This document shows positions 45,105 to 56,385 of a DNA stretch of 64,000 bases, in pieces. The DNA comes from Poa pratensis. Lineage: Eukaryota; Streptophyta; Magnoliopsida; Poales; Poaceae. The position numbers and the translations under genes are program-made. A model generated the notes under the pieces. That model did no database searches and had not been told where the DNA came from. It saw only the letters and a list, made by a program, of their open reading frames with translations. The stretch is taken from assembly GCA_947311845.1 (NCBI GenBank), contig CAMZMU010000111.1:25085023-25149022 (forward strand), written 5' to 3'. Position 1 is the first letter of the stretch. The number at the start of each line of letters is the position of its first letter.

Positions 45105-46025
45105 CCGGTTTCTACCGGCACCATCCAACCGGAGAACAACATAGTCGGTTTCTACCGGCACCATCCAACTGGAGAACACATGGTGTGTTGGGTCTCGCAA
45201 CACTTGCATGAACACAGCATATACATCCTCACGGTCAGATGAGACACGCCGAGGCACGTCGGAGTCAGCCTGACAGCAATGCCGTGTTACTCACCTTGTT
45301 GATCTGTTCCAACCAGTGTCCAGTAGTCGACCGCGACAACCTGCACTGGCATCCCCGCGTGACGGGCGTGGACAGGTAGATTCTCGTGTTCGACACGAGA
45401 GGGCCGAGTCGGTCACCCTGCCAAGCTAACCTACAGTCTGAAGTTGTTCAGCATGAAGTGGAGGGTCGCTCTCTCGAGTAGCTCGCGTTACACTTACACC
45501 GTTGTCGATGTCTCGGTGATGCGGGCTCAAATCTAGGCTTTCGAGTACCGATTGATCTATCAGTGGTGGAGGCCTAAAGACAACTTTATTTAACTTGTTT
45601 CGAGAAGGAAAAGGAAGGCGTGATTCGATGATGAAATGCATCTACGATATGGACGCGCTCGATGAGCGTGAGCTGCTGATCATGTGTAATGCAAGACACG
45701 TGTTGCGTGACTTCGATGGCAGGTTCTTAGGAATCGTGAATATCTAGGGATGTTGGCGGACGTCCGCTCCGGCTAAAAATCTGTCCGCCCCGTTCCATAT
45801 TTCTCCTATTTGCTTAACAGCCAGCTAATCATCAAGTAGTAATAATTTCCCAGCGGACAGTCTGCCTTTTCCACCGGCACGTCCGCCAACATGCCTATGA
45901 ATATCGGGAAGAGTCAAAGTCAATATGGTGTGGAGCTTACTGAGCTTCACCTCGAAGAGAGCATTATCCCAGTTCCGTACCATGCGATGCAACGAGCTTA
46001 CTTGTCTGTAGTATTGTAAGTAGAA
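45105..46025 (+). pseudogene. F-box pseudogene, copy 2 (heavily decayed)
   Basis: Lacks the F-box. Recognisable blocks: GGTTTCTACCGGCACCATCC (present twice as a ~38-bp tandem duplication at 45105-45178), GACAACCTGCACTGGCATCC, GAGCGTGAGCTGCTGATCAT, GGTTCTTAGGAAT and GAGAGCATTATCCCAGTTCC. Many stops and frameshifts. About 140 bases (45755-45895) without counterpart in the other copies interrupt the GTGAATATC block. Confidence 0.75.
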
Positions 46026-47480
46026 CATGTCATTTGGTATGTTTGCCTAAGTTGTCATCATTTGGTGCTTATTATGATATCTCTTGAACGGCTTGTTAGT
46101 TGTATCGATCTATCATGTTAGAACATTACTACTGTTCCTCCCAGCCGCCCAAAAAAAATCTGAAGTTTTGGCATGGTTAAAGTACACGAATGAGACATTC
46201 AGTCTTGTTCATGCTCTTTGAGAGAAAAATTGTTGCCCTGGATATCTTCTTCCATAGGCTGTTTGTTTGATCTCTCATGTTCGTGTGCAATTTGGTCGTA
46301 ACTACTACTCCCTCCACTTCTAAATGCAATTTGGTCGTTTGAACATTACTACTGTTTTTTATTTTTATTTTTGGCCCGCATGTATGTAGACATGTAATCT
46401 TGCTTACATAGTTGTGTGTAAAACATGTCAAAACATGTTTTGTCAGGCATGCTTACATAGCTGTGTGTATTACATCACTGGATTAGCGTAGTTATGTGTC
46501 TGACGGACTGATTGCTCCGAGGGAGGTGAAAGAGATCCCCACTGTCGCCGTCGACCGTGCGGGCTTTTGTCCAGCAGCGTCCTCTGGCAATGGCGCCGGG
46601 TACTGATCGAACAAGAGCACGAGAGTTAAAGGAAGGGGGGCAATTTCGTTAGTGAACTACCCAGCATTCGAAGAACATGTTCTCATGGTGTACTGGAGAC
46701 TTGTTATGAAGTTGGGAGATGCAATATGTATTGTCTCTACCTATTCATGTCCTTTATCTATGGAGTATTGTTTGTTTGAAATTATATGACGTCACAGGGA
46801 ACCTGATATGTGTGTGGGGTATAAGATCTTTAAACGGGGTACACCATGGCAAAGCTTGTTCGGAAGCACTTTAACATTGTGTGTGTTAGAAGTGGCTATC
46901 TGAACACAGGATGAACAAGAGAGGTTTTGCGTGCAACTTTTCTGGTCGTGCCTTTTTCTCTATTTATTCAGAGAAGGGAAACGGTGGCCGGTAGAGATCC
47001 TACCTAGGCGCCACGATCTGGCTATGCGCTCGTGCCATCCCACGAGCACCAAGACCGGGGCTTAGCCGCTACATGCACGGCACGCACAGACGACGCGAGC
47101 TCGTGCCTAACTGAACTTTAACTGAAACTGAAACAAACTAGCTAACTGACTAGTCAAGCTAACGACTAGATTAGGTTGCTAACAGTGTGCATCGTCTGAT
47201 GCGGGGAAAAAATGTAGATTGCAGAAAACACAATAGTGTCATACGGGCCGAAGCATGTAAATAGTCGGGAGAGGCGATGGAAGCAAATATGCCAGGAAAA
47301 CATATACTAGTAGTGAAGAGTCGGAAATAAATCGATGCAAATCTGAAATTTGTTTCCAATGCAGTTCAGATTTGTTCCCATTAGGGCTAGCTCAGCTGGC
47401 GCCGTGGTGGGACTCTATGGGACGCGGTTTTTCCTCCTGGGCACTGAAGCTTTGAGAGCCGCCGCTTCCCTTTTCGATCA
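46026..47480. other. Spacer between F-box copies 2 and 3
   Basis: Begins with the shared F-box tail (to about 46330). The rest is unassigned intergenic DNA; no gene or clear element end was seen. Confidence 0.35.
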
Positions 47481-47501
47481 GTTGACCGGACTCGATCGAC
47501 C

Positions 47502-48072
47502 ATGCCGGATGGGAAAGGCGCCACCCTGCTCGAGGACCTGCCGGAGGAGATCATCGATAACATACTGGTCCGGCTGCCGTCCAAGGACGTTGGCCGCTGC
47601 CGAGCGGTCAGCGCGTCGTGGCGCACTGCCACATCCACGCCCGAATTCATGCTCCGACACCACCGCCGCCAGCCGTCGCTCCCCATCATCCGTGACCGGG
47701 GGATGCTCGTCGCCTTCCGTGCTGGCGCCTCGAGCCAACAGGAGCTCTGGCCTTTCCTCCAGGGCGCCAAACACGTCCCGGGATTAGCCTCAGAGGCGCC
47801 TGCGACGGCCTAATCCTCGCCGTCACCGTCTCCTGGCGACCCTGCTTCTATGTCTGCAACCCGGTCACCCGCAAGCACGCTCTACTGCCCCAGCCCCAAC
47901 CTTGCCAAGACACGGTGGGTTTTGGACGAGACATCCAGTACAACATAGTCGGTTTCTACCGGCACCATTCAACCGGCGAACACCGGGTGCTTTGGGTCTC
48001 AGAGCACGTACATACATACTACAATTTATATGTGCTGACGGTAGGATGCGACAGACCGAGGCACGTCGCAGT
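47502..48072 (+). pseudogene. F-box pseudogene, copy 3, 5' part (split by CACTA)
   Basis: Starts MPDGKGATLLEDLPEEIIDN with a complete F-box (..VRLPSKDVGRCRAVSASWRT), Trp retained. A frameshift near 47780 ends the frame at 47813; the correct frame resumes downstream (YVCNPVTRKHALLP, GFYRHHSTGEHRVLW, GCDRPRHVAV). At 48072 the gene is interrupted by a 5.5-kb CACTA element. The remainder continues at 53612. Confidence 0.9.
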
Positions 48073-48089
48073 CACTACGTCACGGCAAA

Positions 48090-48450
48090 GATTTAAGGGC
48101 ACTTCAAAGTGCCCCGAAAAGTCAAATAAATGCCCTAAAAACTTATTAGGGCACTTTTTCAAGTGCCCAATATACTGGTGATTGGAAAAGTATCTAGGGC
48201 ACTTTGAAAAAATGCCCCAAAAGGTTAAACCTTTTAGGGCACTTCTCCAAGTGCCCGAATAGATTTTAGGGCATTTTGAAAAACTACCCCGTAAACTTAT
48301 TAGGGCACTTCTCCAAAGTGCCCCGAATAGTTTTTAAGGCATTTTGATTAAGTGCCCCCAAAACTTTTTGGGGCACTATGGAGAAGTGCCCCAGAAACCT
48401 ACAAGGGCACACATTATATTAGTACCCTAATATATTTTTGAGGCATTGTT
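48090..48450. repeat. Left subterminal array of the CACTA element
   Basis: Many AGGGCACTT and AAGTGCCCC words in alternating orientation. The counterpart is at 53330-53600. Confidence 0.85.
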
Positions 48451-48697
48451 CAAAAATTCTCCAGATTTATATTATAATATTAGACACAATTCACACTTCA
48501 TCACAGATACAATCAAAACATACTGTAAGATCTGCAATCAGGTGTTACAGAGATGTAAGATCTGCAATCAGATTACAGATCCAAAATAGACAAAGGTACT
48601 GCCAGTTGAGCATGATAACATCTGGAACATGTAGATTACAGGGACATGTACTACTGCCATTATGAGATATGATCAAACTTGCAATATTTTGCAACAT

Positions 48698-48921
48698 CTA
48701 GGAAGTGAAGAACTCCTCAGTCTCACCTTGGCTCCTGTTTGAAGGAAAGGAATATAGTTAAGAAGATATAAACAGAGCGAACAAAAAAACAGACTGGACC
48801 AATGGTCAATTCCAAGCCACTGATAGTAGTGAGAAGTTAAGATAACTTACAGCAGCTCCTGCATTTTAGAATCATAGTTCTTAGCGTCAAACTGGGAACC
48901 TTCCGGTGCCATTCCTGCCAT
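48698..48921 (-). pseudogene. eIF4A fragment (first two coding exons)
   Basis: Exon 48921-48851 encodes MAGMAPEGSQFDAKNYDSKM and QEL, followed by a GTAAGT donor. Exon 2 from 48734 (after CAAACAG) continues with LSQGETEEFFTS and then hits TAG at 48698-48700, where the family has Tyr. This is the N-terminus of the cereal translation initiation factor eIF4A (a DEAD-box RNA helicase of about 410 residues); no helicase motif is included. The intron between the exons is kept, so capture was at DNA level, not by retroposition. Confidence 0.9.
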
Positions 48922-48999
48922 GGCTGTAGCAGAAAAAAATATATGTTAGCTATAGAAAGGCAATGGCGCCAATAATCAGGAGCTAGCTTAAGTTGACAA

Positions 49000-50375
49000 C
49001 AGCTAACTGGATGCAACTTAAAGCACGAAGAAACCCATACTGTTCAACAAACTTACATAAAAAGAACAAAAAAAAGGTGAATATTTGCCACAAAATAAAA
49101 AAATATGGAGACTCTAATACCAGATTGGGTGATCTAAGAGTCAATAAACAATAAATATGATAACAGAACCAGGTCTAGAACTTCATGAATTAACCATTAA
49201 TCCACTAAAACATACCAGATCAGTATTGCCCATTTCAAATATAATGCAAGAACCAAATTGAGCATATACTTGATTGCAGCAACATGAGTATAAACTATAG
49301 GGAGACAACAACCGGATCATGTATTCATTTAGACAGTAGCTTCACACCAACTTGATTGCAGCAACATGAGTATAAACACTTCCATGCGTTAGCCACAACA
49401 TTTAGCTCGGTAACAATAATAGCTAGAGTAGAATAGTAGATGCATTGGACTATGTCGCCAAATACGTTCACAAAATGGACTATTATATGTACAGATCATA
49501 TGAACATGACAGTATTATGCTAGTGCCACCTTTATTTCCCTTGTTTTGTAATGTGTCATTGACTAGTTATTTGCGTGGGAAGTTCTAATTATCGAACCCA
49601 AGCAAAGCTACAGGAGCATCACTTATTTTCGGTGCTACACAAAACTACATGATAATTGAGTGTTGCTACATTACAAATATACCAATGAATAATACAAACT
49701 TAAGAAAAATAAGAAGGGACAGACTATTATGCTTCCTGTAGTAAAACAATGCTGGAAAGTAACAGGTTAGTGTCTCTCCTCATGTCTACTTGAGCTACTT
49801 TCCTAAGCAATCATGATACTATTTGCAATACACACTGACCAAGCTCAACTTTAAAATGAATAGCATGCTTGATGATGAGATGTGAATTGCACATAGCTGA
49901 ATGCAAGGTCAGAAAGAAGTTAAATCTTCTTAATTAGGACAAAAACGAATATAATATATGGAAACCCAGTAAGTTAGGCCATGATGAGCTCTCAAGTGTG
50001 GGAACAAAACTCACCAAGCTCTGATATTCCTTTGTATCCACAATTTCACAGGCGAACTCCCTACAAGGGGAAGTAATTATTATCTTCACGAGTTCCTCAC
50101 CAATATTAAAACAAGAGCATACAGCTCAACAGGTCACAACAAAATGCATTACGACAATTTCAAGTAGCGGTGCAACATTGCTGCATAATCAACAACAGAA
50201 GCAATAGAAAGCTAACCTCAATGAATAGAATCTGTGTCAATCAAATATAACATCAATACCATTAGCAATACATGACAAACATGTTTTTGACTTTTGAGCC
50301 CCTGTCTTGAATACATGGAAACAGTTCCCAAGTTTTTACCAACTGATTTGCAAAGAATAGGTGAGAGAAACACAC
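49000..50375. other. CACTA interior between captured fragments
   Basis: AT-rich, intron-like. One short exon-like minus-strand stretch (EFACEIVDTKEYQSL, about 50070-50020, followed by GTGAGT) is not recognised. Confidence 0.3.
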
Positions 50376-50892
50376 CATCTGTTCACCGAAATCAACAACC
50401 ACGCTGTCAGCTGGAACACCCTTTGCAAATATTGTCAATACCACTTCTGCTCTAATGTTGTAGAAGTCATGCCTGCAGCATAAAATGCAGTATCAGAAAG
50501 TGTTAGCCTCAATCTACTGTTTACGGCATAAACAGCAATCTCTCTATAGGATAGATACACTAATAGTTTTTCCTTGATTATAATTTGTGAGCCCATAAAT
50601 AAGGTGGTAATCAAAGGTATGTTTTAGTGATGTACTAGATGTCTCCCCAAATTTAAAAAGTTATACATGGAAATGAATATGCCCTCGGAGAAGCGAAGAG
50701 TATTGAAAGAACTCTGCACCAATTGCCTACATTTGGGCTTGCTTGGCACTTCCACAGTTGGCTGCGTATTCTCCATACTTGCACCGTCCTCCTTGTCCTC
50801 AGCAGTAGGGGTCACAGTTGTAGACCCAGAAGCTGCCGCTGGAGCCACAGCAGCAGTGGCAGGACTCTTCACCGGCACCTGGCTAGCCTCCT
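50376..50892 (-). pseudogene. SGT1 fragment (linker and start of CS domain)
   Basis: Exon 50892-50727 encodes VPVKSPATAAVAPAAASGST followed by an acidic linker and VEVPSKPKCR. Exon 50472-50376 continues HDFYNIRAEVVLTIFAKGVP, then VVVDFGEQM, with a GTGTGT donor. This matches the variable linker and CS domain start of plant SGT1, a co-chaperone of HSP90/RAR1 in immune receptor stability and SCF function. The first exon ends before GC instead of GT, and the usual Tyr is Cys. TPR and SGS domains are absent. Retained intron again means DNA-level capture. Confidence 0.85.
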
Positions 50893-52758
50893 CTGAACAG
50901 ATAACAGGTTAAATATTTAATCTCTTTTCGCATGTGAAGGTATAAGTAGGAACAAATAACTTGGTCTAATCCAATTAGTTGTAAAAAAAATACGGGAGCC
51001 TGTGCTCAAGAGGGGAATAATAATATGCAAGGCCAAAAGATGAAAACCTTTTAGCATATGCGTGGTTTTCTTAGCGTCCTAAACAAATGCAGGTGAACAT
51101 GAATACATATACACAACTGCAGGTTGTCAGTTCAAAGGTCCAGCCTACACTGAAGTACATCTCAAACAAATAGCAATGCGCAAGCAATACAATAAAGAAA
51201 TACTCCAGGTGGTGTGTTTATCTTTCGATTGGGTAATAAACTGTCCTTATCAAATAATTAAAATGCCTCAGGAATATTTTCTATCATGGGCTGGACCAAG
51301 GAAGCAAGCAAGATTTTGTTCTTAATAGTTTATCCCCTTATCTAGCCTCAGTTTTCCTCACAGGCTAGATATTCACATTTTTACTTCACTAACACCAACA
51401 TATGATCGGATCATGTATGCACATGATTAGTGGCTCTCTAGAAACAACCAGAATTAAGAAGCATCCACAAGAACCTCTAGATGAGGAAATCATTACAATT
51501 CTCTCTGAAATTAACTAACATGAACACTACCGGGCAACTGAATATTTCTTCAGTTAACAGTAGATGTAGTGGTCACCCACACGCACATCACAGCACAACT
51601 GCACAACTATACAGATGAGTTCATCACCAGGATGAACTTGAGCACCACACGAACATTTCAGACCACCACAGTTCATCGGCACACAGCCGGTCACAGAAGA
51701 ATGCTCACCTCGAGTATTCTGTAGCCGAGGCAGAGCTTGGAGGAGGTGATGTTGAGTTAGTAGACGAAGGAGACGACTTGCAATGGATATAGTGCCGTCC
51801 CGCCAGCGTCGTAGTCATAGCAGCAGCCACACCACAACACCATCCCACCATCACCAGATCACCACCGCACCACACCACCAGACGGGAGAGCCAGGGTTGC
51901 GCCAGGGCACCGTCCCGCCGACGTCAGCGTCATGGTAGAGGAGCTGAAGGTCGAGTCGACGAAGCCGGAGCCGAGTAGCGCCGAGGTCCAAGTGGAGGGC
52001 GAGGCGGCGTGCTCGAGCAGAGGATCGAGTTGAAGATCGAGCAGGGGCTCGAGAGGGAGCCGAGCTCGCAGAGGCTCGAGTGGAAGTCGTGGTTGACGGG
52101 AGCAGTACAGCGAGACAGCGTGCTCGAGCAGGGGCTCGATGAGGCGACCGTGGTCGATGAGGAGGCGCAGCCGGCGGAGCGCGGAGGCACGGGAGGCGGG
52201 GAACAGCGTCGGCGAACCAGCCGTGGCGAGCTAGGGTTAGGGTTCCCGGTGGGGTCCGGTTGGAGATTCCAGGGGCGAGCTAGCGGTGGGGAGCCTCGGG
52301 GAATTGAAGGAGGAGGGGCAGCGGAGCAATTCCACGGAGCCGCGGCGCCGGTGATGGCCGGAGCCGGCCAAGGCAGGGTGGATGTCGGCGGTGCCTCATG
52401 CCAGAGAGCAGGCGATGGGGAACGGGAGTGAGGGCTCGTAATCCCCAGCGCGATGGGCAAAATATTCGGAATCTGTCTACCTAGCCAGTAATCCCCAGCG
52501 CGATGGTCTGGCTGGCGGACGACTGGTTGGTTGCGCCGCCGTGGGGGATGGAGGAAGCATTTGGAGGTGGCGGCGGAGGAGTCAGAGGTTCGGGTGAGAA
52601 AATGATTTATCCGGTGCCTAGTTCTCATTTTAATCAAGGGCTTAAGGCCAATGGTACAAGAAACTCAGAAGGTTATTTGCCCGGCCCTTTTCTGCTAGCT
52701 CTCCAAAAAGTCAATTCATGATCGGTTCGATAGTCTAAATGCTAAATTCACCAAATAA
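50893..52758. other. CACTA interior, right part
   Basis: AT-rich to about 51700, then GC-rich (51750-52640) with CTCGAGCAGGGGCTCGA-type internal repeats near 52010-52140. Frames on both strands there are not recognised as proteins. Confidence 0.35.
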
Positions 52759-52775
52759 TTTGCGATTCCACGGTT

Positions 52776-53088
52776 TTTTTTTTTTTTTTTTTTTTTTTGC
52801 GAAACACAGTACAACGCAAGCGCTCATATACACGCGCACACACTCACCCCTATGAACGCACGCACGCACACCCTACCCCTATGAGCACCTCCGAGAGACT
52901 GAGCCGGCGGGTTGAGTCTTGAGATTGACGAAGTCACCACGGGCGCCTCGCTGTCGACGGGAACGTCGCCTCCCACTGAAGAATATTCCGCCTTAAATGA
53001 GAAACACCAGCGTCAAACCTGGGGTTTGAACTCTGGTGGGCTGGGGGTACAACCACCCACCTAACCATCTTGCCACAGGCAAGTTCTC
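52776..53088 (-). mobile_element. tRNA-derived SINE
   Basis: A poly(T) run at 52776-52798 marks the poly(A) tail of a minus-strand element. The minus strand begins near TGGCAAGATGGTTAGG (box A-like) and GAGTTCAAACCCCAG (box B-like), the internal Pol III promoter of tRNA-derived SINEs. The perfect 17-bp duplication TTTGCGATTCCACGGTT is at 52759-52775 and 53089-53105. It inserted into the CACTA element. Confidence 0.92.
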
Positions 53089-53329
53089 TTTGCGATTCCA
53101 CGGTTATGTTGAGTACATGTTAGCTTGGACAACCTTTTCTATGTATTCGTACACATGCGTGCATATGGGTGCCGCATGCGAGTGGCCTGGACCCGACAAG
53201 GTAAACACTTTCCGCTTAAGCCGCAAACGGAGTTCGTGCCGTAGATGCATATTCGGCCGTGTCTAAGAGGAGACGTGGTTGACATTTTGAGACGTATTAG
53301 AAAGTGGCCCAAAAATACTGAGATATGAA

Positions 53330-53600
53330 GACATTTTGAAAAATGACTTTTCGAGGCATTTTAGTTTTGTGCCCCAATAGGTATGATAATTGGGGGCATT
53401 TGAGCAAAATGCCCCAAAAGCCATAATTTTTGGGGGCACTTGCTCAAAGTGCCCCTAAAAGTCATACCTATAGGGGCACTTTGTTTAGACTGCCTCAAAA
53501 GGTCACATTTATCCGGGCTTTTTGACAAAATGCCTCTAATTGAAACCTTTCAGGGCATTTTAGAAAAATGCCCCTACCAAAATGCCCCGAAATCCTTGCC
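53330..53600. repeat. Right subterminal array of the CACTA element
   Basis: GGGGCACTTTG and AAATGCCCC words in both orientations up to the right inverted repeat. Confidence 0.85.
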
Positions 53601-53611
53601 GTCCAGTAGTG

Positions 53612-54293
53612 AGTCCCGTCGCCTTCAAAGGAACAAAGGCTACTCAGCGTTTTCTACATTTCCAAAAATCTTCCGGTAGCCCACCGTGGCAACCTGCATT
53701 GGCATCTTTATGTTGCCGGGCACGTGAAGCGCGGTGTCGATGGACAGATCATTACCGTGTTCGACGGAGAAGCGGAGAAGTTCCGGTGGATGCGTTGCCC
53801 TACCAGGTGTCCCACAACACCAAGCTGTTCAGCGTGAAGGGGGCGTTTGCTTGCTCCGGAACACCGGGTCACTGCTTCACCGCTATCCATGTGTGGGTGA
53901 TGCTGGATTACGATGCTGAAACCTGGGCTTTCAGCTACCGGATGACGCGTCGGAGTTGGAGGCATCAAGCTAAGGCAACTTAATTGCTCAACTTCTTTCA
54001 AAGAGGAAAAGGGAACGCCGATTGATTTAAAGGTCGAATGGTTCTATGAGATCGCCATGCTCAATGAGCGTGAGTTGCTGATCTTGTTTGATGGAGGTCA
54101 TGTGTTGCGCTGTGACACTGATGGCAGGTTCTTAGGAATGGTGCACATCCGAGAAAGCCAATACTACAATGGTGACTGTCGTAGTCTTCTGCTGCTTACC
54201 GAGGATCGCTTTCAAGAGAGCATTATTCCAATTCCGTGCAATGAGATGCAACAAGACGATAAGGAGGAGCCATTTTCCATACGGCCTGTCTGA
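53612..54293 (+). pseudogene. F-box pseudogene, copy 3, 3' part
   Basis: Continues copy 3 beyond the CACTA element. In pieces of different frames it shows a HRGNLHWHL-like start, FRWMRCP, VSHNTKLFSVKGAFACSG, HVWVMLDYDAETWAFSYR, then MLNERELLILFDGGHVLRCD, GRFLGMVHI and ESIIPIPCNEMQ, ending at TGA 54291-54293. Frameshifts occur near 53800 and 53945. It is nearly identical over long stretches to copy 4 (55786-56385). Confidence 0.85.
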
Positions 54294-54925
54294 ATGGTTT
54301 GCTCTGCCCGACTTGGAGCATGCTTATTGTTCTTAGCTCATCCTTCTTAGTCCGTATTACTTATTAGTACTTTCAGTACTCAGTAAAACATGTCATTTGC
54401 GTAGTTGCAGTAGCACCATCGAAGCTGTCATCATTTGGTGCTTGTTAACGTTTTGTTGGTTGTACCGATGTACTAAAACTTTAAAAGCGTATCTCCCTAC
54501 CGCCCAAAAAAAAAATCTTTAGTTCTTGGCATGGTTAAAGTGCATGAATCGCACCGTTAAGACGAGACATTCAGTCTGGGTCTGCTCTTTGAGCAACGGC
54601 ATTTTTAATCGTTGAAATTGTTACTCCGAATCTCTGCTTCCATTACTATTGTTCCTCCCTGTTGCCCAAATTTTCTCTAGTTTTAGCATTGTTAAGGTAC
54701 ACGAATGGCATCTTTAAGATGAGACATTCAGTCTTGGTCATGCTCTTTGAAAGAAGGCATTTTTAGTTGTTAAAATTGGTGCCCTGGATCTCAGCTGTTC
54801 AGTGTTCAATTTGATCGTAACTGAACTAAAGCCACGACAAGAATTATGAAACGGAGGTAGTAGTAAGTTAGACCTGCTCTTTGGGTGAACTTGTTTTGCT
54901 AGAGATGCATAGATGTGTGTATTAC
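54294..54925. repeat. 3' tail of F-box copy 3
   Basis: Shared tail (GTAAAACATGTCATTTGCG, GACATTCAGTCTTGGTCATG) with an internal duplication: 54520-54620 and 54680-54780 repeat the GTTAAGGTACACGAATG..GAGACATTCAGTC block. Confidence 0.6.
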
Positions 54926-55006
54926 TACCTCTGTTCCTAAATATAAGGCGTTTTGGTTGTTTAATTTGAACTCTAAAACGGTTTATATTTAGGAACAGAA
55001 TGAATA
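54926..55006. mobile_element. Stowaway MITE
   Basis: TACCTCTGTTCCTAAATATA.. and ..TATATTTAGGAACAGAATGAATA-type inverted end, 81 bp. Confidence 0.75.
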
Positions 55007-55204
55007 CGAAACTGGAGTGCCACAGTTATTTGTGTGATACTAGTTACTATAATGCTGTTATGGTTGAAGAAAAAACTGGAGTAACCCAGATTACAGATTA
55101 CAGATTGCCCGATCGAAGAAAGAACGTTAGTCTGGATAAATTTGAAACTCTCTTTCTTTTGTGAACCGCACAACTGTGTTAGTTACACAGATTTTTTTTC
55201 TCTA

Positions 55205-55785
55205 ATATGCTGATATGGTTACGCTACTCCTCAGGATGATTCTATTACAAACCAAGGTTCCAGTACACGAATTGGTTCCAGATCGGAGATACAAGCAGGG
55301 GAATTGGGGATCCGGGAAGAGAAGAACAAGGTAGAGGAGAGAGCCGTCTTCGCCGTGATCCAACTGGATGCCGAGTTCCTCCGTTGCTTCTGGTACAAGA
55401 AGCTCCCGATCAGCCTTGGCGACGGGCCGGCCTTGGTCCAACCCAGCTCGGGCCCGCGTAGCGTGGGTTGGGCCTGTGCTCTCGACGCGGCCTTGTTGGC
55501 GAGGTAGTAGTGTTGTAGGGTGTCGTGGTGCTGCTGACAATCCCCTCTCCTTGAGTTCCGGCTTGTCCCCAAGCCGGTGCCGCCGGAAAACGTTGACGGA
55601 GCCTGATGATGTCCTCCCAAGATGCTTGCGTAGTCGAGCCGTACGTAGTTCCAGGTGACGAGAACCTGCTGGCGAGGCGGACCTGTGCTTGACGAGGAGG
55701 AACGACGATCGATGATCTTGTCTGGGAACCAAGCGGTCGCATCAGGGAACCGACGATGGAGATCTTCCAGGTTTTCCCAGGTGGC
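55205..55785 (-). pseudogene. Ty3/gypsy polyprotein C-terminal fragment
   Basis: On the minus strand, split over two frames, are TWEDIIRLRQRFPAAPAWGQ (the tail following the chromodomain in grass gypsy polyproteins) and neighbouring low-complexity sequence. The rest probably runs into the 3' end of the element. It is broken and truncated. At 55785 it joins directly to F-box copy 4. Confidence 0.6.
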
Positions 55786-56385
55786 CTAGCCCACCGCGGC
55801 AACCTGCATTGGCATCCTTATGTTGCCGGGCACGTGAAGCGCGGTGTTGATGGACAGGTCATTACCGTGTTCGACGGAGAAGCGGAGAAGTTCCGGTGGA
55901 TGCGTTGCCCTACCCAGGTGTCCCACAACATCAAGCTGTTCAGCGTGAAGGGGGCGTTTGCTTGCTCCGGAACACCGGGTCGCTGCTTCACCGCTATCCA
56001 TGTGTGGGTGATGCTGGATTACGATGCTGAAACCTGGGCTTTCAGCTACCGGATCGACGCGTCGCAGTTGGAGGCATCGAGACAACTTAATTGCTTAACT
56101 TCTTTCAAAAACGAAAAGGGAACGCCGATTGATTTAAAGGTCGAATGGTTCGATGATATGGCTATGCTCAATGAGGGTGAGTTGCTGATCTTGTTTGATG
56201 GAGGTCATCTGTTGCGCTGTGACGCCGATGGCAAGTTCTTAGGAATGGTGAACATCACAGGAGGTCAATGTCCTAGTATGTGGCTTACCGAGGATCGCCT
56301 CCAAGAGAGCATTATTCCTATTCCGTGCAATGAGATGCAGGAGGAAGACGAGGAGGATCCATTCTCCATAGAGCAGCATGTGTGA
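55786..56385 (+). pseudogene. F-box pseudogene, copy 4 (C-terminal half, open)
   Basis: Within an open frame 55756-56385 (209 residues) the first ~10 residues come from the gypsy fragment. The rest is the F-box-associated C-terminal half: LAHRGNLHWHPYVAGHV, FRWMRCPTQVSHNIKLFSVK, HVWVMLDYDAETWAFSYRID, LLILFDGGHLLRCDADGKFL, ESIIPIPCNEMQEEDEEDPF, ending SIEQHV and TGA. No F-box is present, so it cannot act in an SCF complex as it stands. This half is undamaged, unlike the other copies. Confidence 0.85.

Larger units (their letters stand above)
48073..53611. mobile_element. CACTA element with captured eIF4A and SGT1 pieces
   Basis: Left end CACTACGTCACGGCAAAGAT, right end the complement of CACTACTGGACGGCAAGGAT. 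The perfect 3-bp duplication AGT lies at 48070-48072 and 53612-53614. GGGCACTT / AAGTGCCCC words form subterminal arrays at both ends. No transposase is visible. The interior carries minus-strand exons of two unrelated host genes and a SINE. It sits inside F-box copy 3. Confidence 0.95.

Noticed and set aside
52774..52800. Poly(T) run considered as a terminator or assembly artefact
   Set aside because: It is the poly(A) tail of a SINE bounded by an exact 17-bp duplication.
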